Made by a program: the position numbers and the translations under genes. A DNA stretch of 64,000 nt from Bradyrhizobium sp. AZCC 1721 (lineage in GTDB: Bacteria; Pseudomonadota; Alphaproteobacteria; Rhizobiales; Xanthobacteraceae): contig NZ_JAZHSB010000001.1 of assembly GCF_036924715.1 (NCBI RefSeq), positions 3,215,001 to 3,279,000 of the forward strand. The letters run 5' to 3'. This document shows, in pieces, positions 18,514 through 27,213 of this stretch. Every line of letters begins with the position of its first letter. Positions within the stretch are counted from its first letter, which is position 1. The notes beneath the pieces are model-generated. The model was not told the origin of the DNA. It searched no databases and saw nothing but the letters and a program-made list of their open reading frames with translations.

Positions 18514-18675
18514 TCACACCGCACCGTTGCCCCGGGCATTCTTTCCGTAAAACCATTCCTTAACGAAGGTTCCATCTTTTCTGAACAACTGGATGCGGTC
18601 GTTCATGCGATCGCAGACAAAGAGCAACCCGTCATTGGCGAGTTTCACGCAATGCACGGGGGAGGGCGAATTCAT
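18514..18675 (-). pseudogene. Remnant of an NHL-repeat (beta-propeller) protein
   Basis: An unlisted short frame on the minus strand encodes 53 residues, from ATG 18675 to TGA 18514. It reads VHCVKLANDGLLFVCDRMND followed by RIQLFRKDGTFVKEWFYG, which is the NHL-repeat pattern (CVxLxNDGLxxVCDRxNDRIQxFxKDGTFVKE). A complete propeller would need about five to six such blades, and only one is left, so this is a decayed fragment. It explains part of the 394-base gap between the LivK-like gene and the SDR gene. Confidence 0.65.
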
Positions 18676-18769
18676 GTCTCAACAAGCGGCGAAATGGATA
18701 GCTTTCCGCATTCGCCAAAGCTTCGGCGGACAAGCCGCTGCGCTTACAATGAGAGAGCTCGTAAGATGC

Positions 18770-19510
18770 TCAAGCCGGCGGATGAAAACTCATCAGTGTG
18801 CGGGTCTTGTAGTCATAGAGCTTGCCGGTCTCGGTCCATTCCGGCGCACACATCGGCACGATGAATTCAGCCGCCTGTTCCGGCGTATCCAGCGTCATCG
18901 GGTCTTCGCCGGGGAAGACGCTGGCGCGCATGCGGGTGCGGATAGGGCCGGGGCTGAACAGGTTGACGCGCAGTTTCGTGCTTGCGGTCTCGTTGGCCCA
19001 TGAGCGCACCAGCGTGTCCAGCGCCGCCTTCGAGGCCGCGTAGGGTCCCTGATAGGCGTTGGCCTTGCTGGCGGCGCCCGAAGTGACGAAGACGGCGCGG
19101 CCGGCGTCCGAGACCTTGAGCAGCGGATCCATGCAGCGGATGAGTTGGAAGTTAGCAGTCACGTTTATTGCGAACACGTCGTTCCAGGGCTTCAGCTCGA
19201 TATGTCCGAGCGGCGAGGAGGGGCCGGCGACCCCGGCATTGCCGACGAGAATGTCGAGCTTTCCGTGGCGTTCATGCAGCGCCGCGCCGAGCCGCGCGAT
19301 GCCGTCGAAATCGGTGAGGTTGAGCGGCACCAGCGTGGCGCTGCCGCCGTCTTTGCGGATCTCGTCATCGAGTTCCTCAAGGCCGCCTTGTGTGCGTGCG
19401 ACGGCAATGATGTACGCGCCGGCCTTTGCCAGCGCGAGCGCCGCGGCATAGCCGATGCCGCGTGAGGCGCCGGTGACGAGCGCAATGCGGGAGGCGAGGG
19501 GTTTGGTCAT
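18770..19510 (-). CDS. SDR family NAD(P)-dependent oxidoreductase
   Basis: A 246-residue classical short-chain dehydrogenase. The nucleotide motif is ALVTGASRGIGYAAALALAK near residue 10, NNAG is represented by VGNAGVAG, and the catalytic motif is Y-x3-K in GPYAASKAALDTLVRSW, preceded by the serine of FVTSGAASKANAYQ. I start at ATG 19510 (MTKPLASRIALV); the frame extends upstream only through a REP-like element. It lies downstream of purF and cvpA in the same direction, a gene order found in Bradyrhizobium. Substrate unknown. Confidence 0.9.
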   Translation of the reverse strand: MTKPLASRIALVTGASRGIGYAAALALAKAGAYIIAVARTQGGLEELDDEIRKDGGSATLVPLNLTDFDGIARLGAALHERHGKLDILVGNAGVAGPSSPLGHIELKPWNDVFAINVTANFQLIRCMDPLLKVSDAGRAVFVTSGAASKANAYQGPYAASKAALDTLVRSWANETASTKLRVNLFSPGPIRTRMRASVFPGEDPMTLDTPEQAAEFIVPMCAPEWTETGKLYDYKTRTLMSFHPPA

Positions 19511-19528
19511 TGAACTAGCTCGATCATC

Positions 19529-19653
19529 GTCGTCCCTGCGAAAGCAGGGACCCATACGCCGCGGCGCTCATGAGGTGAGGAGGTGTCAATAACTAATGGC
19601 ATCCGGAAAAACGAAGGCCTGTGGTTATGGGTCCCTGCTTTCGCAGGGACGAC
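19529..19653. repeat. REP-like element with 28-bp perfect terminal inverted repeats
   Basis: GTCGTCCCTGCGAAAGCAGG...CCCATA at 19529-19556 is the exact inverse complement of 19626-19653. Each arm contains its own small palindrome (CCCTGCGAAAGCAGGG). It separates purF from the SDR gene and resembles the looser element at 5143-5247. This is the paired-palindrome architecture of Bradyrhizobium intergenic repeats. Confidence 0.8.
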
Positions 19654-19667
19654 ACCGTTGGGTGTTC

Positions 19668-21182
19668 TCAGCTCGCCTCTGCCAAGAGCGAGAGCTGGCG
19701 CGGCTGCGGTTCGACCTGGGTCTGGTCGGTGAGGTGCGTCGGATAGGCACCCGTGAAGCAATGGTCGGAGAATTTGGGATTGGCGGGGTCGCGCCCCGGT
19801 TCGCCCATGGCGCGGTACAGGCCGTCGATCGACAGGAACGCCAGCGAATCCGCGCCGATGATGTCGCGCATCTCTTCCAGCGTATGGGTGGCCGCGAGAA
19901 GCCCGCCGCGGTCCGGCAGGTCGATGCCGTAATAGTCGGGATAGAGGATCGGCGGCGAAGCGAGCCGGAAATGCACCTCGCGCGCACCGGCGTCGCGCAT
20001 CATGCGCACGATCTTCTTCGACGTGGTGCCGCGCACCAGTGAATCGTCGATCAGGATGATCCGCTTGCCTTCGATCGCGGCGCGATTGGCCGAATGCTTC
20101 ATGCGCACGCCGAGCTCGCGCACGCTCTGCGTCGGCTGGATGAAGGTGCGGCCGACATAGTGGTTGCGGATGATGCCGAGTTCGAACGGCACGCCGGAAT
20201 GCTGGCTGTAGCCGACCGCCGCCGGCACGCCGGAATCCGGCACCGGCACGACGACGTCGACCTCGACATGGCTTTCGCGGGCGAGTTGCGCGCCGAAGGC
20301 TTTTCGGACCTCATAGACCGAACGGCCGCCGACGATCGAATCCGGCCGTGAGAAGTAGATGTATTCGAAAATGCAGGGCCGCGGCGGTTTCGGCGGAAAC
20401 GGCTTGTGGCTGTGGGCGCCCTCTTCGTCGAACACGACGATTTCGCCGGGCTCGACATCGCGCACATATTTCGCGCCGATCATGTCAAGCGCGCAGGTCT
20501 CCGAAGTCAGGATCGGACAGCCGTCGAGATCACCAAGCACCAGCGGACGGATACCGAGCGGATCGCGTGCGCCGACCAGCTTCTTGTTGGTCAGCGATAC
20601 CAGCGAATAGGCGCCTTCGATGGCGCGCAGCGCCTCAATAAAGCGGTCGATGAAGCGGCTGCGTTTGGACTGCGCGACCAGGTGCAGGATCACTTCGGTG
20701 TCCGTGGTCGACTGCATCATGGCGCCGTTCTTCACCAGTTCGCGGCGCAGCGTCAGCCCGTTGGTGAGATTGCCATTATGGCCGACCGCAAAACCGCCGG
20801 CATTGAGCTCGGCGAACAGCGGCTGCACGTTGCGCAGGATGGTCGCGCCGGTCGTGGAATAGCGGACATGGCCGACCGCTACGATGCCGGGCAGGCGCTC
20901 GATCACCTCGCGGCGGGAGAAGGTATCGCCGACGAGGCCAAGGCGGCGTTCGGAATGGAAACGGCTACCGTCGAAGGAGACAATGCCGGCGGCTTCCTGG
21001 CCGCGATGCTGGAGGGCGTGTAGTCCGAGCGCCGTGATGGCAGCGGCTTCGGGGTGGCCGAAGATGCCGAACACGCCGCATTCCTCACGTAGCGTGTCGC
21101 CTTCGAGATCGTCCTGCAACTCGATGCCAGGATTTAGATCGAGTTGCCCGGCGGGATCGGAAGGGTTTTGCATCGCGTCCAT
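19668..21182 (-). CDS. purF: Amidophosphoribosyltransferase
   Basis: PurF commits PRPP to purine synthesis by forming phosphoribosylamine with glutamine ammonia. The 504-residue protein has a propeptide ending before the nucleophile Cys in REECGVFGIFGHPEAA (about residue 35), the glutaminase motifs LHALQHRGQEAAGI and NGNLTN, and the PRPP loop IILIDDSLVRGTTSKKIV near residue 365. The C-terminal half is the phosphoribosyltransferase domain. It follows cvpA by 22 bases, the conserved cvpA-purF pair. Cytoplasmic. Length is as expected. Confidence 0.97.
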   Translation of the reverse strand: MDAMQNPSDPAGQLDLNPGIELQDDLEGDTLREECGVFGIFGHPEAAAITALGLHALQHRGQEAAGIVSFDGSRFHSERRLGLVGDTFSRREVIERLPGIVAVGHVRYSTTGATILRNVQPLFAELNAGGFAVGHNGNLTNGLTLRRELVKNGAMMQSTTDTEVILHLVAQSKRSRFIDRFIEALRAIEGAYSLVSLTNKKLVGARDPLGIRPLVLGDLDGCPILTSETCALDMIGAKYVRDVEPGEIVVFDEEGAHSHKPFPPKPPRPCIFEYIYFSRPDSIVGGRSVYEVRKAFGAQLARESHVEVDVVVPVPDSGVPAAVGYSQHSGVPFELGIIRNHYVGRTFIQPTQSVRELGVRMKHSANRAAIEGKRIILIDDSLVRGTTSKKIVRMMRDAGAREVHFRLASPPILYPDYYGIDLPDRGGLLAATHTLEEMRDIIGADSLAFLSIDGLYRAMGEPGRDPANPKFSDHCFTGAYPTHLTDQTQVEPQPRQLSLLAEAS

Positions 21183-21204
21183 CGCCTCTCTATTTTGGCC
21201 AGAA

Positions 21205-21834
21205 TTAGCGGCCCGCGGGTTTTTCGATCAGCTTTTTAAGGCTGTCGCGGGCAGGTTTGCTGTAGCCATCGCCGGATGCAGGGGCTGCCTGGTCGGCGTC
21301 AGTTTGATCGTCTTCCGGTTTATTCTTCTTGAATCTCTTTAAAATGGTGTTCTCGGGGTCATCAGGCAAGAGCGACATTAACCACTGCCCGGTTCCATCC
21401 AGCACTGTTCGAGACTTCGCGTTGGTGATCCAGTCCGGCCGCTGCTTGTCCGGGACCAGCCAGCTAAAGAACAGGAAGGCGACCACCACGATCAGCAGCC
21501 CGCGGCCGAGCCCGAACAGGAAGCCGAGGGTGCGATCCAGCGCGCCAATCCGGGAATCCAGGATCATGTCCGAAATCCGCACCGTGATCACGGAAACGAC
21601 GATCAGGGTGCCGATGAAGGTGCCGGCCACCACCGCTACGGCTGCCACCGTATCATTGTTGAAATAGGCTTTGGCGGTCGGCAGCAGCTTCGAGAAGGCA
21701 TACAGCGTCACCAGCGCCGCCGCGCCCCAGGCCGCGATCGACAGGATTTCGCGCATGAAGCCGCGCACCATGGCGAGCAGCCCCGAAATCAGCATCACTC
21801 CGAGCAGGACGAGATCGAGTATCGTTATCGGCAT
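21205..21834 (-). CDS. cvpA: CvpA family protein
   Basis: A 209-residue inner-membrane protein with four N-terminal hydrophobic helices: ILDLVLLGVMLISGLLAMVR, EILSIAAWGAAALVTLYAF, AAVAVVAGTFIGTLIVVSVI and FLFGLGRGLLIVVVAFLFF. The conserved RGFMREIL and LDRTLGFLFGLGRG signatures identify CvpA (colicin V production). A charged cytoplasmic tail rich in Asp and Lys follows. It precedes purF in the same direction, as in many proteobacteria. The function in envelope homeostasis is only partly understood. Confidence 0.92.
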   Translation of the reverse strand: MPITILDLVLLGVMLISGLLAMVRGFMREILSIAAWGAAALVTLYAFSKLLPTAKAYFNNDTVAAVAVVAGTFIGTLIVVSVITVRISDMILDSRIGALDRTLGFLFGLGRGLLIVVVAFLFFSWLVPDKQRPDWITNAKSRTVLDGTGQWLMSLLPDDPENTILKRFKKNKPEDDQTDADQAAPASGDGYSKPARDSLKKLIEKPAGR

Positions 21835-21999
21835 CGGCTGGTCAGGTCCGCTCGTAAGTCCTTTAGGCAGCGAATCGGCGGCTCAGGGTCACCCCAAGTG
21901 AGGGGCAGACGGCGTATCCCGCAAGGCCGGAAATCGTGCCATCCCGCCCGCCTTTCGCGCGCGTTGTATAGCGGCGAGGGGCGGGCGCGTCACGCCGCT

Positions 22000-23463
22000 T
22001 TAGCTGTTTTCACGACGGAATCGCGCTGGTGTGGCATTTTTCTCTGCCGCACCCTCGCGACTGGTGTCGCGGTTGCCTCTCGGGCTGCCGCGCGCCGCGA
22101 TTTCAGCCACCAGGCTGGTTAGTCCGCCGATGCTGTTCAGCGCAAGCCCGCCATCGCCGCCGACCTCGCCGCGCGCCGATTCGGGCAGAACAGCGCGGCC
22201 AAAGCCCAGTTTCGCGGCCTCCTTCAATCGGGCGGAGGTCTGCGCCACCGGCCGGACCGCGCCCGAGAGCGAAATCTCGCCGAAATAGACCGCATCCGTC
22301 GGTAACGGCGCATTTACCAACGAGGACACCAGGGCGGCGGCCGCCGCGAGGTCGGCCGCGGGCTCCTGGATTCGCAGGCCCCCCGCCACGTTCAGATAAA
22401 CGTCGTAGCCGGACAGTTTGACCCCGCAATGGGCCTCGAGCACCGCCAGCACCATCGACAGCCGGCTCGGATCCCAACCCACTACGGCCCGCCGGGGGGT
22501 GCCGAGCGTGGTCGGCGCCACCAATGCCTGCAATTCCACCAGCACGGGGCGGGTGCCTTCGATCCCGGCGAAAACCGCGGTTCCCGGGCTGCCCAGATCG
22601 CGCTCCGAGAGGAACAATTCCGAGGGGTTGGAGACCTCGCGAAGGCCGAGCCCCGTCATCTCGAACACGCCGATTTCATCGGTCGGGCCAAAACGATTCT
22701 TCATCGCGCGCAAAATGCGGAAATGCTGCGAGCCTTCGCCCTCGAACGACAGTACCGCGTCGACCATGTGCTCGACCACGCGGGGGCCCGCGATTTGGCC
22801 GTCCTTGGTGACGTGTCCGACCAAGATGATCGCAGCACCGGTTTTCTTGGCGAAACGAATGAGCGCCTGTGCCGAGGCGCGGACCTGCGTCACCGTTCCC
22901 GGCGCCGACTCCACCGTGTCTGTCCACATGGTCTGGATCGAATCGATCACGATCAGGCGCGGCACCGCGCCTTCCGACAGCGTCGAGACGATGTCCTCGA
23001 CCGAGGTTTCGGCGGCGAGCTGCACCGGCGCGTCGGCCAAGCCCAGCCGCTCGGCGCGCAGCCGCACCTGCGCCACGGCCTCTTCGCCCGATATATAGAC
23101 CGCGCGGTGGCCTGCGCGGGCCAGCATGCTGGTAGCCTGCGTGAGCAGCGTTGACTTTCCGATGCCGGGATCGCCGCCGACCAACAGCACCGAGCCGCGG
23201 ACAAAACCGCCGCCGGTGACACGATCGAGCTCGGTCATCCCGGAAGGCAGGCGAGGGGCGTCATTGCTTTTTCCTGTCAGCGATTCCAGCGCAAACGTCC
23301 GGCCCTTGCGCCGGGAGCGGACCGAGACCGGCATCGAGGTCGCGCCGGTGGTGTCTTCCTCGGCAAGCGTGTTCCACTCGCCGCAGGAATCGCACTTGCC
23401 CTGCCAGCGGTTATACGCCGCGCCGCAGTTCTGGCAGACGAAGGAGAGGGTGGATTTGGCCAT
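22000..23463 (-). CDS. radA: DNA repair protein RadA (Sms)
   Basis: A 487-residue RecA-like branch-migration helicase. The N-terminal zinc finger is CQNCGAAYNRWQGKCDSCGEW, the Walker A is GGDPGIGKSTLL near residue 105, the RadA-specific motif is MKNRFGPTDEIGVFEM near 265, and the C-terminal part is the Lon-protease-like domain (VYLNVAGGLRIQEPAADLAA). The frame extends 48 codons further upstream but the zinc finger fixes the start at ATG 23463. It is the first gene of the radA-cvpA-purF-SDR run on this strand. Confidence 0.96.
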   Translation of the reverse strand: MAKSTLSFVCQNCGAAYNRWQGKCDSCGEWNTLAEEDTTGATSMPVSVRSRRKGRTFALESLTGKSNDAPRLPSGMTELDRVTGGGFVRGSVLLVGGDPGIGKSTLLTQATSMLARAGHRAVYISGEEAVAQVRLRAERLGLADAPVQLAAETSVEDIVSTLSEGAVPRLIVIDSIQTMWTDTVESAPGTVTQVRASAQALIRFAKKTGAAIILVGHVTKDGQIAGPRVVEHMVDAVLSFEGEGSQHFRILRAMKNRFGPTDEIGVFEMTGLGLREVSNPSELFLSERDLGSPGTAVFAGIEGTRPVLVELQALVAPTTLGTPRRAVVGWDPSRLSMVLAVLEAHCGVKLSGYDVYLNVAGGLRIQEPAADLAAAAALVSSLVNAPLPTDAVYFGEISLSGAVRPVAQTSARLKEAAKLGFGRAVLPESARGEVGGDGGLALNSIGGLTSLVAEIAARGSPRGNRDTSREGAAEKNATPARFRRENS

Positions 23464-23636
23464 AGAGGGGTGAGTCGCTGTCCTGGTCGAGTGGGCGATG
23501 CGTAATAGCATGTCTAAGGTCGTGCGGGGCATGATACTATGCTGCAACACGCTCGTGTCGAACGCGGAATGGAGCTTTTGGCGAAGACGCAACGGCCGCG
23601 AGTGCACATTAAGTTCGAGTAACTAAATCTAACCAC

Positions 23637-23665
23637 TTTCTTGAGATTCTATAATTTTCTTGAGA
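23637..23665 (+). promoter_or_regulatory. Direct-repeat site around a TATAAT box upstream of the three-Cys-motif gene
   Basis: The 10-mer TTTCTTGAGA occurs at 23637-23646 and again at 23656-23665, 19 bases apart. A perfect -10 hexamer TATAAT (23650-23655) lies between the copies. I see no good -35 box. Transcription from it would start within about 10 bases of the ATG at 23673. The repeat may be a regulator site that blocks the promoter; that is inference. Confidence 0.45.
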
Positions 23666-23672
23666 GAGCTCT

Positions 23673-24425
23673 ATGGCCGAAACATCAATCGAATGGACTG
23701 ATGCGACTTGGAATCCTGTGGCTGGCTGCACCGTGCTTACTGCAGGGTGCACGAATTGCTACGCCATGCGGATGGCGGCAAGGCTTGAGTCGATGGGCAC
23801 TGAGAAGTACCGCGGCCTCACCCGGAAAAGCGGGGGACGTGCGGTCTGGACTGGGAAAATTCGTCTGGATCACGCATCTCTCCACACACCAAAAACGTGG
23901 TCGAAGCCGCGCAAGGTGTTCGTCAACTCAATGTCCGACCTCTTTCATGATGATGTTCCGGTTGAATTCATTGCTCGGGTCTGGGGCGTGATGAAGAAGA
24001 CACCTCGACACACGTATCAAATTCTCACGAAGCGCCCTGAGCGAATGGCCGAGGTTCTAGCTCAACGAACATTTGAAATCCTCCCGAACGTCTGGCTCGG
24101 CACTAGCATCGAGGATAGTCGCGTTCTGAATAGGTTGGACGCCATTCGACGGGTGCCTGCTGCAATCAGATTTGTTTCCTTTGAGCCGTTGATCGGGTCC
24201 GTGGCCGAAGGCGATCTGGCAGGTATTCATTGGGCGATCGTCGGTGGAGAGAGCGGCCCGCGCGCTCGCGAAATGAAGCCTGAGTGGGTCGACGAAATCG
24301 AGACGATGTGTCGGTCCTCAAGAACAGCCTTCTTCTTCAAGCAGTGGGGTGGAAAAAACAAGAAGGCGGCTGGGCGCATACTAAACGGCAAAACCTACGA
24401 TGAGATGCCCGACCTGAGGCTGTGA
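23673..24425 (+). CDS. Three-Cys-motif protein, phage Gp37/Gp68 family (DUF5131)
   Basis: A 250-residue protein of the DUF5131 family. The defining cluster GCTVLTAGCTNCYAMRMA gives C-x7-C-x2-C near residues 19-30. Further family blocks are VFVNSMSDLFHDDVP, HTYQILTKRPERMAEV, NVWLGTSIED, RFVSFEPLIG and WAIVGGESGPRAREM. Family members are found in phages and genomic islands, and the Cys cluster plus barrel-like strands suggests a radical-SAM-like fold, though this is not proven. It converges with a TcmP gene three bases away, its usual partner. Lower GC than radA upstream suggests transfer. Confidence 0.85.
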   Translation: MAETSIEWTDATWNPVAGCTVLTAGCTNCYAMRMAARLESMGTEKYRGLTRKSGGRAVWTGKIRLDHASLHTPKTWSKPRKVFVNSMSDLFHDDVPVEFIARVWGVMKKTPRHTYQILTKRPERMAEVLAQRTFEILPNVWLGTSIEDSRVLNRLDAIRRVPAAIRFVSFEPLIGSVAEGDLAGIHWAIVGGESGPRAREMKPEWVDEIETMCRSSRTAFFFKQWGGKNKKAAGRILNGKTYDEMPDLRL

Positions 24426-24427
24426 TT

Positions 24428-25255
24428 TCATCGGTATTTTTTGAATATGGCGTCGATGATTTTTTGCGCAACGGGCTTCTGCGAGGCAAAGAACAAGTAG
24501 TACACAACAGCATTGGTGCTGTTCTTCATAGGTAGAGGCTCGGGGACGAACTGGAAGCCGGCCACTTTGCGCAGCCTTTCGCGAAAGGCGCCTACAATTG
24601 CGTCATTGCCCTGCTTTACGAGGTCTGGTGCGCCGAACAAGTTGCCTTGCGGGTGTTCGGCGTAGGCTGCTCCTCTCCAAGACTCATCACCCCAAAAGCT
24701 GTTCATACGGTCGATACCTTCCTTCGGAACGGCGGTGGGATTGCGCCAAATTGCGTTCCTGTTCATATCCATCACCGGAAAATTCAGGAACATGTCAATG
24801 GCGCGGGACTGACCTGCCATCTCGATCGCGCGCCATTCAAGGTGAAGACCATAAGGATCGAAGAGGCAGAGCGCTCGCTTATAGTCCTTGTACTTGATTG
24901 TGGGCAAAAGCGTTTGGGTGAGATATTTCGAGGCGTCACCCGTTTCTATATGGATGTCACTGCGGCCGGCACATAGCGTTCTGAGATGCGCCGTCTTCTG
25001 AGCGTCCATATCAATAAAGAAGAAGCCGTCGAAAGGCGGTGTCATTTTCAGCGCACGGGCTGGACTGCCGTCGATCTGCCCACCACTGCGCTTCGAGATG
25101 TGGACGCCGGCACCACTGAACGCGTCGACATAGAATTTTTTCAGGCCTCGTTGGTTGGCAAATGCTCCCGTATAGGCTGAGCCGTATTTTTCGATGATCT
25201 CGAGCTTCAACTCGGACCAGATGCCAACCTCATCAAATTTAAATGGTGCAGGCAC
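24428..25255 (-). CDS. tcmP: Three-Cys-motif partner protein TcmP
   Basis: A 275-residue protein (GTG start at 25255) matching the TcmP family. It has a methyltransferase-like Rossmann pattern: FYVDAFSGAGVH near residue 42 resembles motif I, FFFIDMDAQKTAHL motif II, and LCLFDPYGLHLEW near 130 a DPxG-type motif IV. The C-terminal part is helical, ending YYLFFASQKPVAQKIIDAIF. Family members are named for co-occurrence with the three-Cys-motif (DUF5131) protein, as seen here in convergent arrangement. Activity is unknown; a nucleic-acid-modifying role is my inference from the motif IV form. Confidence 0.83.
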   Translation of the reverse strand: MPAPFKFDEVGIWSELKLEIIEKYGSAYTGAFANQRGLKKFYVDAFSGAGVHISKRSGGQIDGSPARALKMTPPFDGFFFIDMDAQKTAHLRTLCAGRSDIHIETGDASKYLTQTLLPTIKYKDYKRALCLFDPYGLHLEWRAIEMAGQSRAIDMFLNFPVMDMNRNAIWRNPTAVPKEGIDRMNSFWGDESWRGAAYAEHPQGNLFGAPDLVKQGNDAIVGAFRERLRKVAGFQFVPEPLPMKNSTNAVVYYLFFASQKPVAQKIIDAIFKKYR

Positions 25256-25264
25256 TGGCGCTAA

Positions 25265-25498
25265 TCATGTGTAATGTTTCGCCGGGCAGCTTGTTGCACG
25301 GGAGGACCGACCGCCCTCTAACCCACCGCAAGTTAGCTCTAACTTTGCTGTTATTCCGCGATAAGCAGCTTTAGCCGGTAGGGTGGCGTACCTCACGGCT
25401 TTCTCGGTCATCCGATCCGTGAATGATTCAACCTGCCATCCGGCCAAAGCCGGTGCGCCCAGACAGCAGAATATAGCTAGAGCCGCTCTAAGCCCCAA
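25265..25498 (-). pseudogene. Truncated secreted protein
   Basis: The N-terminal 77 residues carry a signal peptide (LRAALAIFCCLGAPALAGWQ) and the segment SFTDRMTEKAVRYATLPAKA, which resembles a larger family of rhizobial secreted proteins (about 150-170 residues). After LELTCGGLEGGRSS the reading turns into unrelated sequence and stops 10 bases from the TcmP start. I read it as a gene whose 3' half was removed when the three-Cys/TcmP module arrived. The alternative is a genuinely short secreted protein. Confidence 0.5.
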
Positions 25499-25587
25499 AG
25501 CCCCCTCCCAACGATTGCTATCTCAGTCTGACCAACGCATTTAGCAATTTCAAGTGTTTTCAACTATTGATTGTTTATCTCGTAGCA

Positions 25588-26982
25588 TCACGAAGTGACG
25601 TTCGCGCATGTCCAGATGCCGACCGGTTGCTCGAGACCACGAATAATCTGCGCGGGCCGCTCGACAAGCGACGCGAAGTCGGCGCTCGAATGGTTCGATT
25701 CCGAGCGGGCCTGCCGCACCAGCGCGTCGCTGACGACGATGGCGCATCCGAATTCGCGGGTCAGCGCCTCCAGCCGGCTCGCTGCATTCACGGTGGTGCC
25801 GATCACAGCGAATTCAAGCCGATTGAGGCCGATATCTCCCAGCACGACCTGACCATAGTGCAATCCGACACTGACCTGGATCGGCGGCTCGTTGCGGCCC
25901 TGCCGTTCTCTGTTCAACTCGGCAATCGAGGCGATCATACCCCTCGCGCAACGCAAGGCGTTCAGCGCGTCGGAATCGCTGGCGAATGGCGTGCCAAACG
26001 TCGCCATCAGGCCGTCGCCGAGGTACTTGTCGAGCGTTCCGCCGTGCTGGAACACTTCTCTTTCCATTCGCTCATGGAATTGCCGCAGCGTGTCGATGAC
26101 CTCTTTCGGGTCTCGTCCATCGGAATAGGCGGTGAATCCCACGATATCGGCAAACAATACCGCGACGTCTTGTGTGCGAACCCGCGTCAGCGGCTCATCA
26201 TTGCCGGAGAGTTCATTGACGACATTGGGTGAAAAATAACGCGCCAGGTTGGCACGCTCGCGTTCGATCCCGGCATGGCTGATCAGGAGCGCATTCGAAC
26301 GGCGCACCGCTAGCGCCAGGATCGCGGCCACGATGATGAACACCGTCACTTCCTGGAAACGGGCGCCGAAGCCGATCGACGAAGGATCGATGATCTCGAA
26401 CAAGCGAACATCGGCACCGACCGCCTCCCTGACGCGCTGCGACAGCGCGGCATGGGTTTCGGGCTGCAGATAGGCCCAACCGACGGCAATGGTCCACAGG
26501 GCAGCGGTCCATCCGCCCATCGCGACAACCGTTCGCCACGAATAGGCGAGGGTGGCCGTGGCAAGGAAAATGAAGAAATAGATGAAACTGTCAAACCGGA
26601 ATTGCATTCCGATTGGCCAGTGCTCGGTGCTCCAGGGATTGGGCATGACGCTGAGGAAGGTCAGCAACGCAAGATCGCAAATGATCAGGAAAACCTCGAT
26701 CGGCGAACGTCCGACCTTGCCGACTTTGAGCTGGGCCCAGCCGATCAGGGCAAAGAAGCCCAGCATCAAGACGTAGTAGATCACGTCCCAATTCGGGTTG
26801 ATGATCGGCAGGGTAACGGCAGTGATGGCCAGCGCGACCCAGCGTGCCCGGACGGCGAGCAGCAGGCCTTCACGCTTGCTCTCGACAAGGGCGGCTTCCG
26901 CAAATCTTAGGGTGTCTTGTCGGGATTCGGTTCGTCCGGTTCGCTGGTCGCCGACATCGGCGAGATCAGCCGTTTCCGTCAT
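25588..26982 (-). CDS. Membrane-bound class III adenylate/guanylate cyclase
   Basis: About 464 residues. An N-terminal soluble stretch is followed by roughly six membrane helices (for example WVALAITAVTLPIINPNW, LIICDLALLTFLSVMPNPW, VTVFIIVAAILALAV) and then a class III cyclase catalytic domain from about residue 255. The metal-binding aspartates are in VAVLFADIVGFTAYSDG and DKYLGDGLMATFG; the closing block is RLEFAVIGTTVNAASRLE. It converts ATP (or GTP) to a cyclic nucleotide at the membrane. Start is uncertain between ATG 26982 and in-frame ATG 27006 or TTG 27027. Confidence 0.88.
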   Translation of the reverse strand: MTETADLADVGDQRTGRTESRQDTLRFAEAALVESKREGLLLAVRARWVALAITAVTLPIINPNWDVIYYVLMLGFFALIGWAQLKVGKVGRSPIEVFLIICDLALLTFLSVMPNPWSTEHWPIGMQFRFDSFIYFFIFLATATLAYSWRTVVAMGGWTAALWTIAVGWAYLQPETHAALSQRVREAVGADVRLFEIIDPSSIGFGARFQEVTVFIIVAAILALAVRRSNALLISHAGIERERANLARYFSPNVVNELSGNDEPLTRVRTQDVAVLFADIVGFTAYSDGRDPKEVIDTLRQFHERMEREVFQHGGTLDKYLGDGLMATFGTPFASDSDALNALRCARGMIASIAELNRERQGRNEPPIQVSVGLHYGQVVLGDIGLNRLEFAVIGTTVNAASRLEALTREFGCAIVVSDALVRQARSESNHSSADFASLVERPAQIIRGLEQPVGIWTCANVTS

Positions 26983-27213
26983 CACACTCAAGACACATTC
27001 TCCCATGTCGAGAATCAGTTCGCGCAAGGTGCACGCTAATCACCGACCAAATTGCCACGCCTGAAGGCCAACGGCTACTTGCGGAGCGCACTGCTCCGTT
27101 GGGGATTGTAGCAGAAAGAGACTGGCCGGAAGCGCGTTTCTGCGCTTCGGAAATCCAGACGGCGACGCGCGATACGTGCTCTGCACGGCGTCGCCCTCCT
27201 GAATTTGCGATTG

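Noticed and set aside
25685..25715. GGTTCGATTCC resembling a tRNA T-loop
   Set aside because: It lies inside the cyclase gene on its coding strand's complement, with no acceptor or anticodon stem around it.
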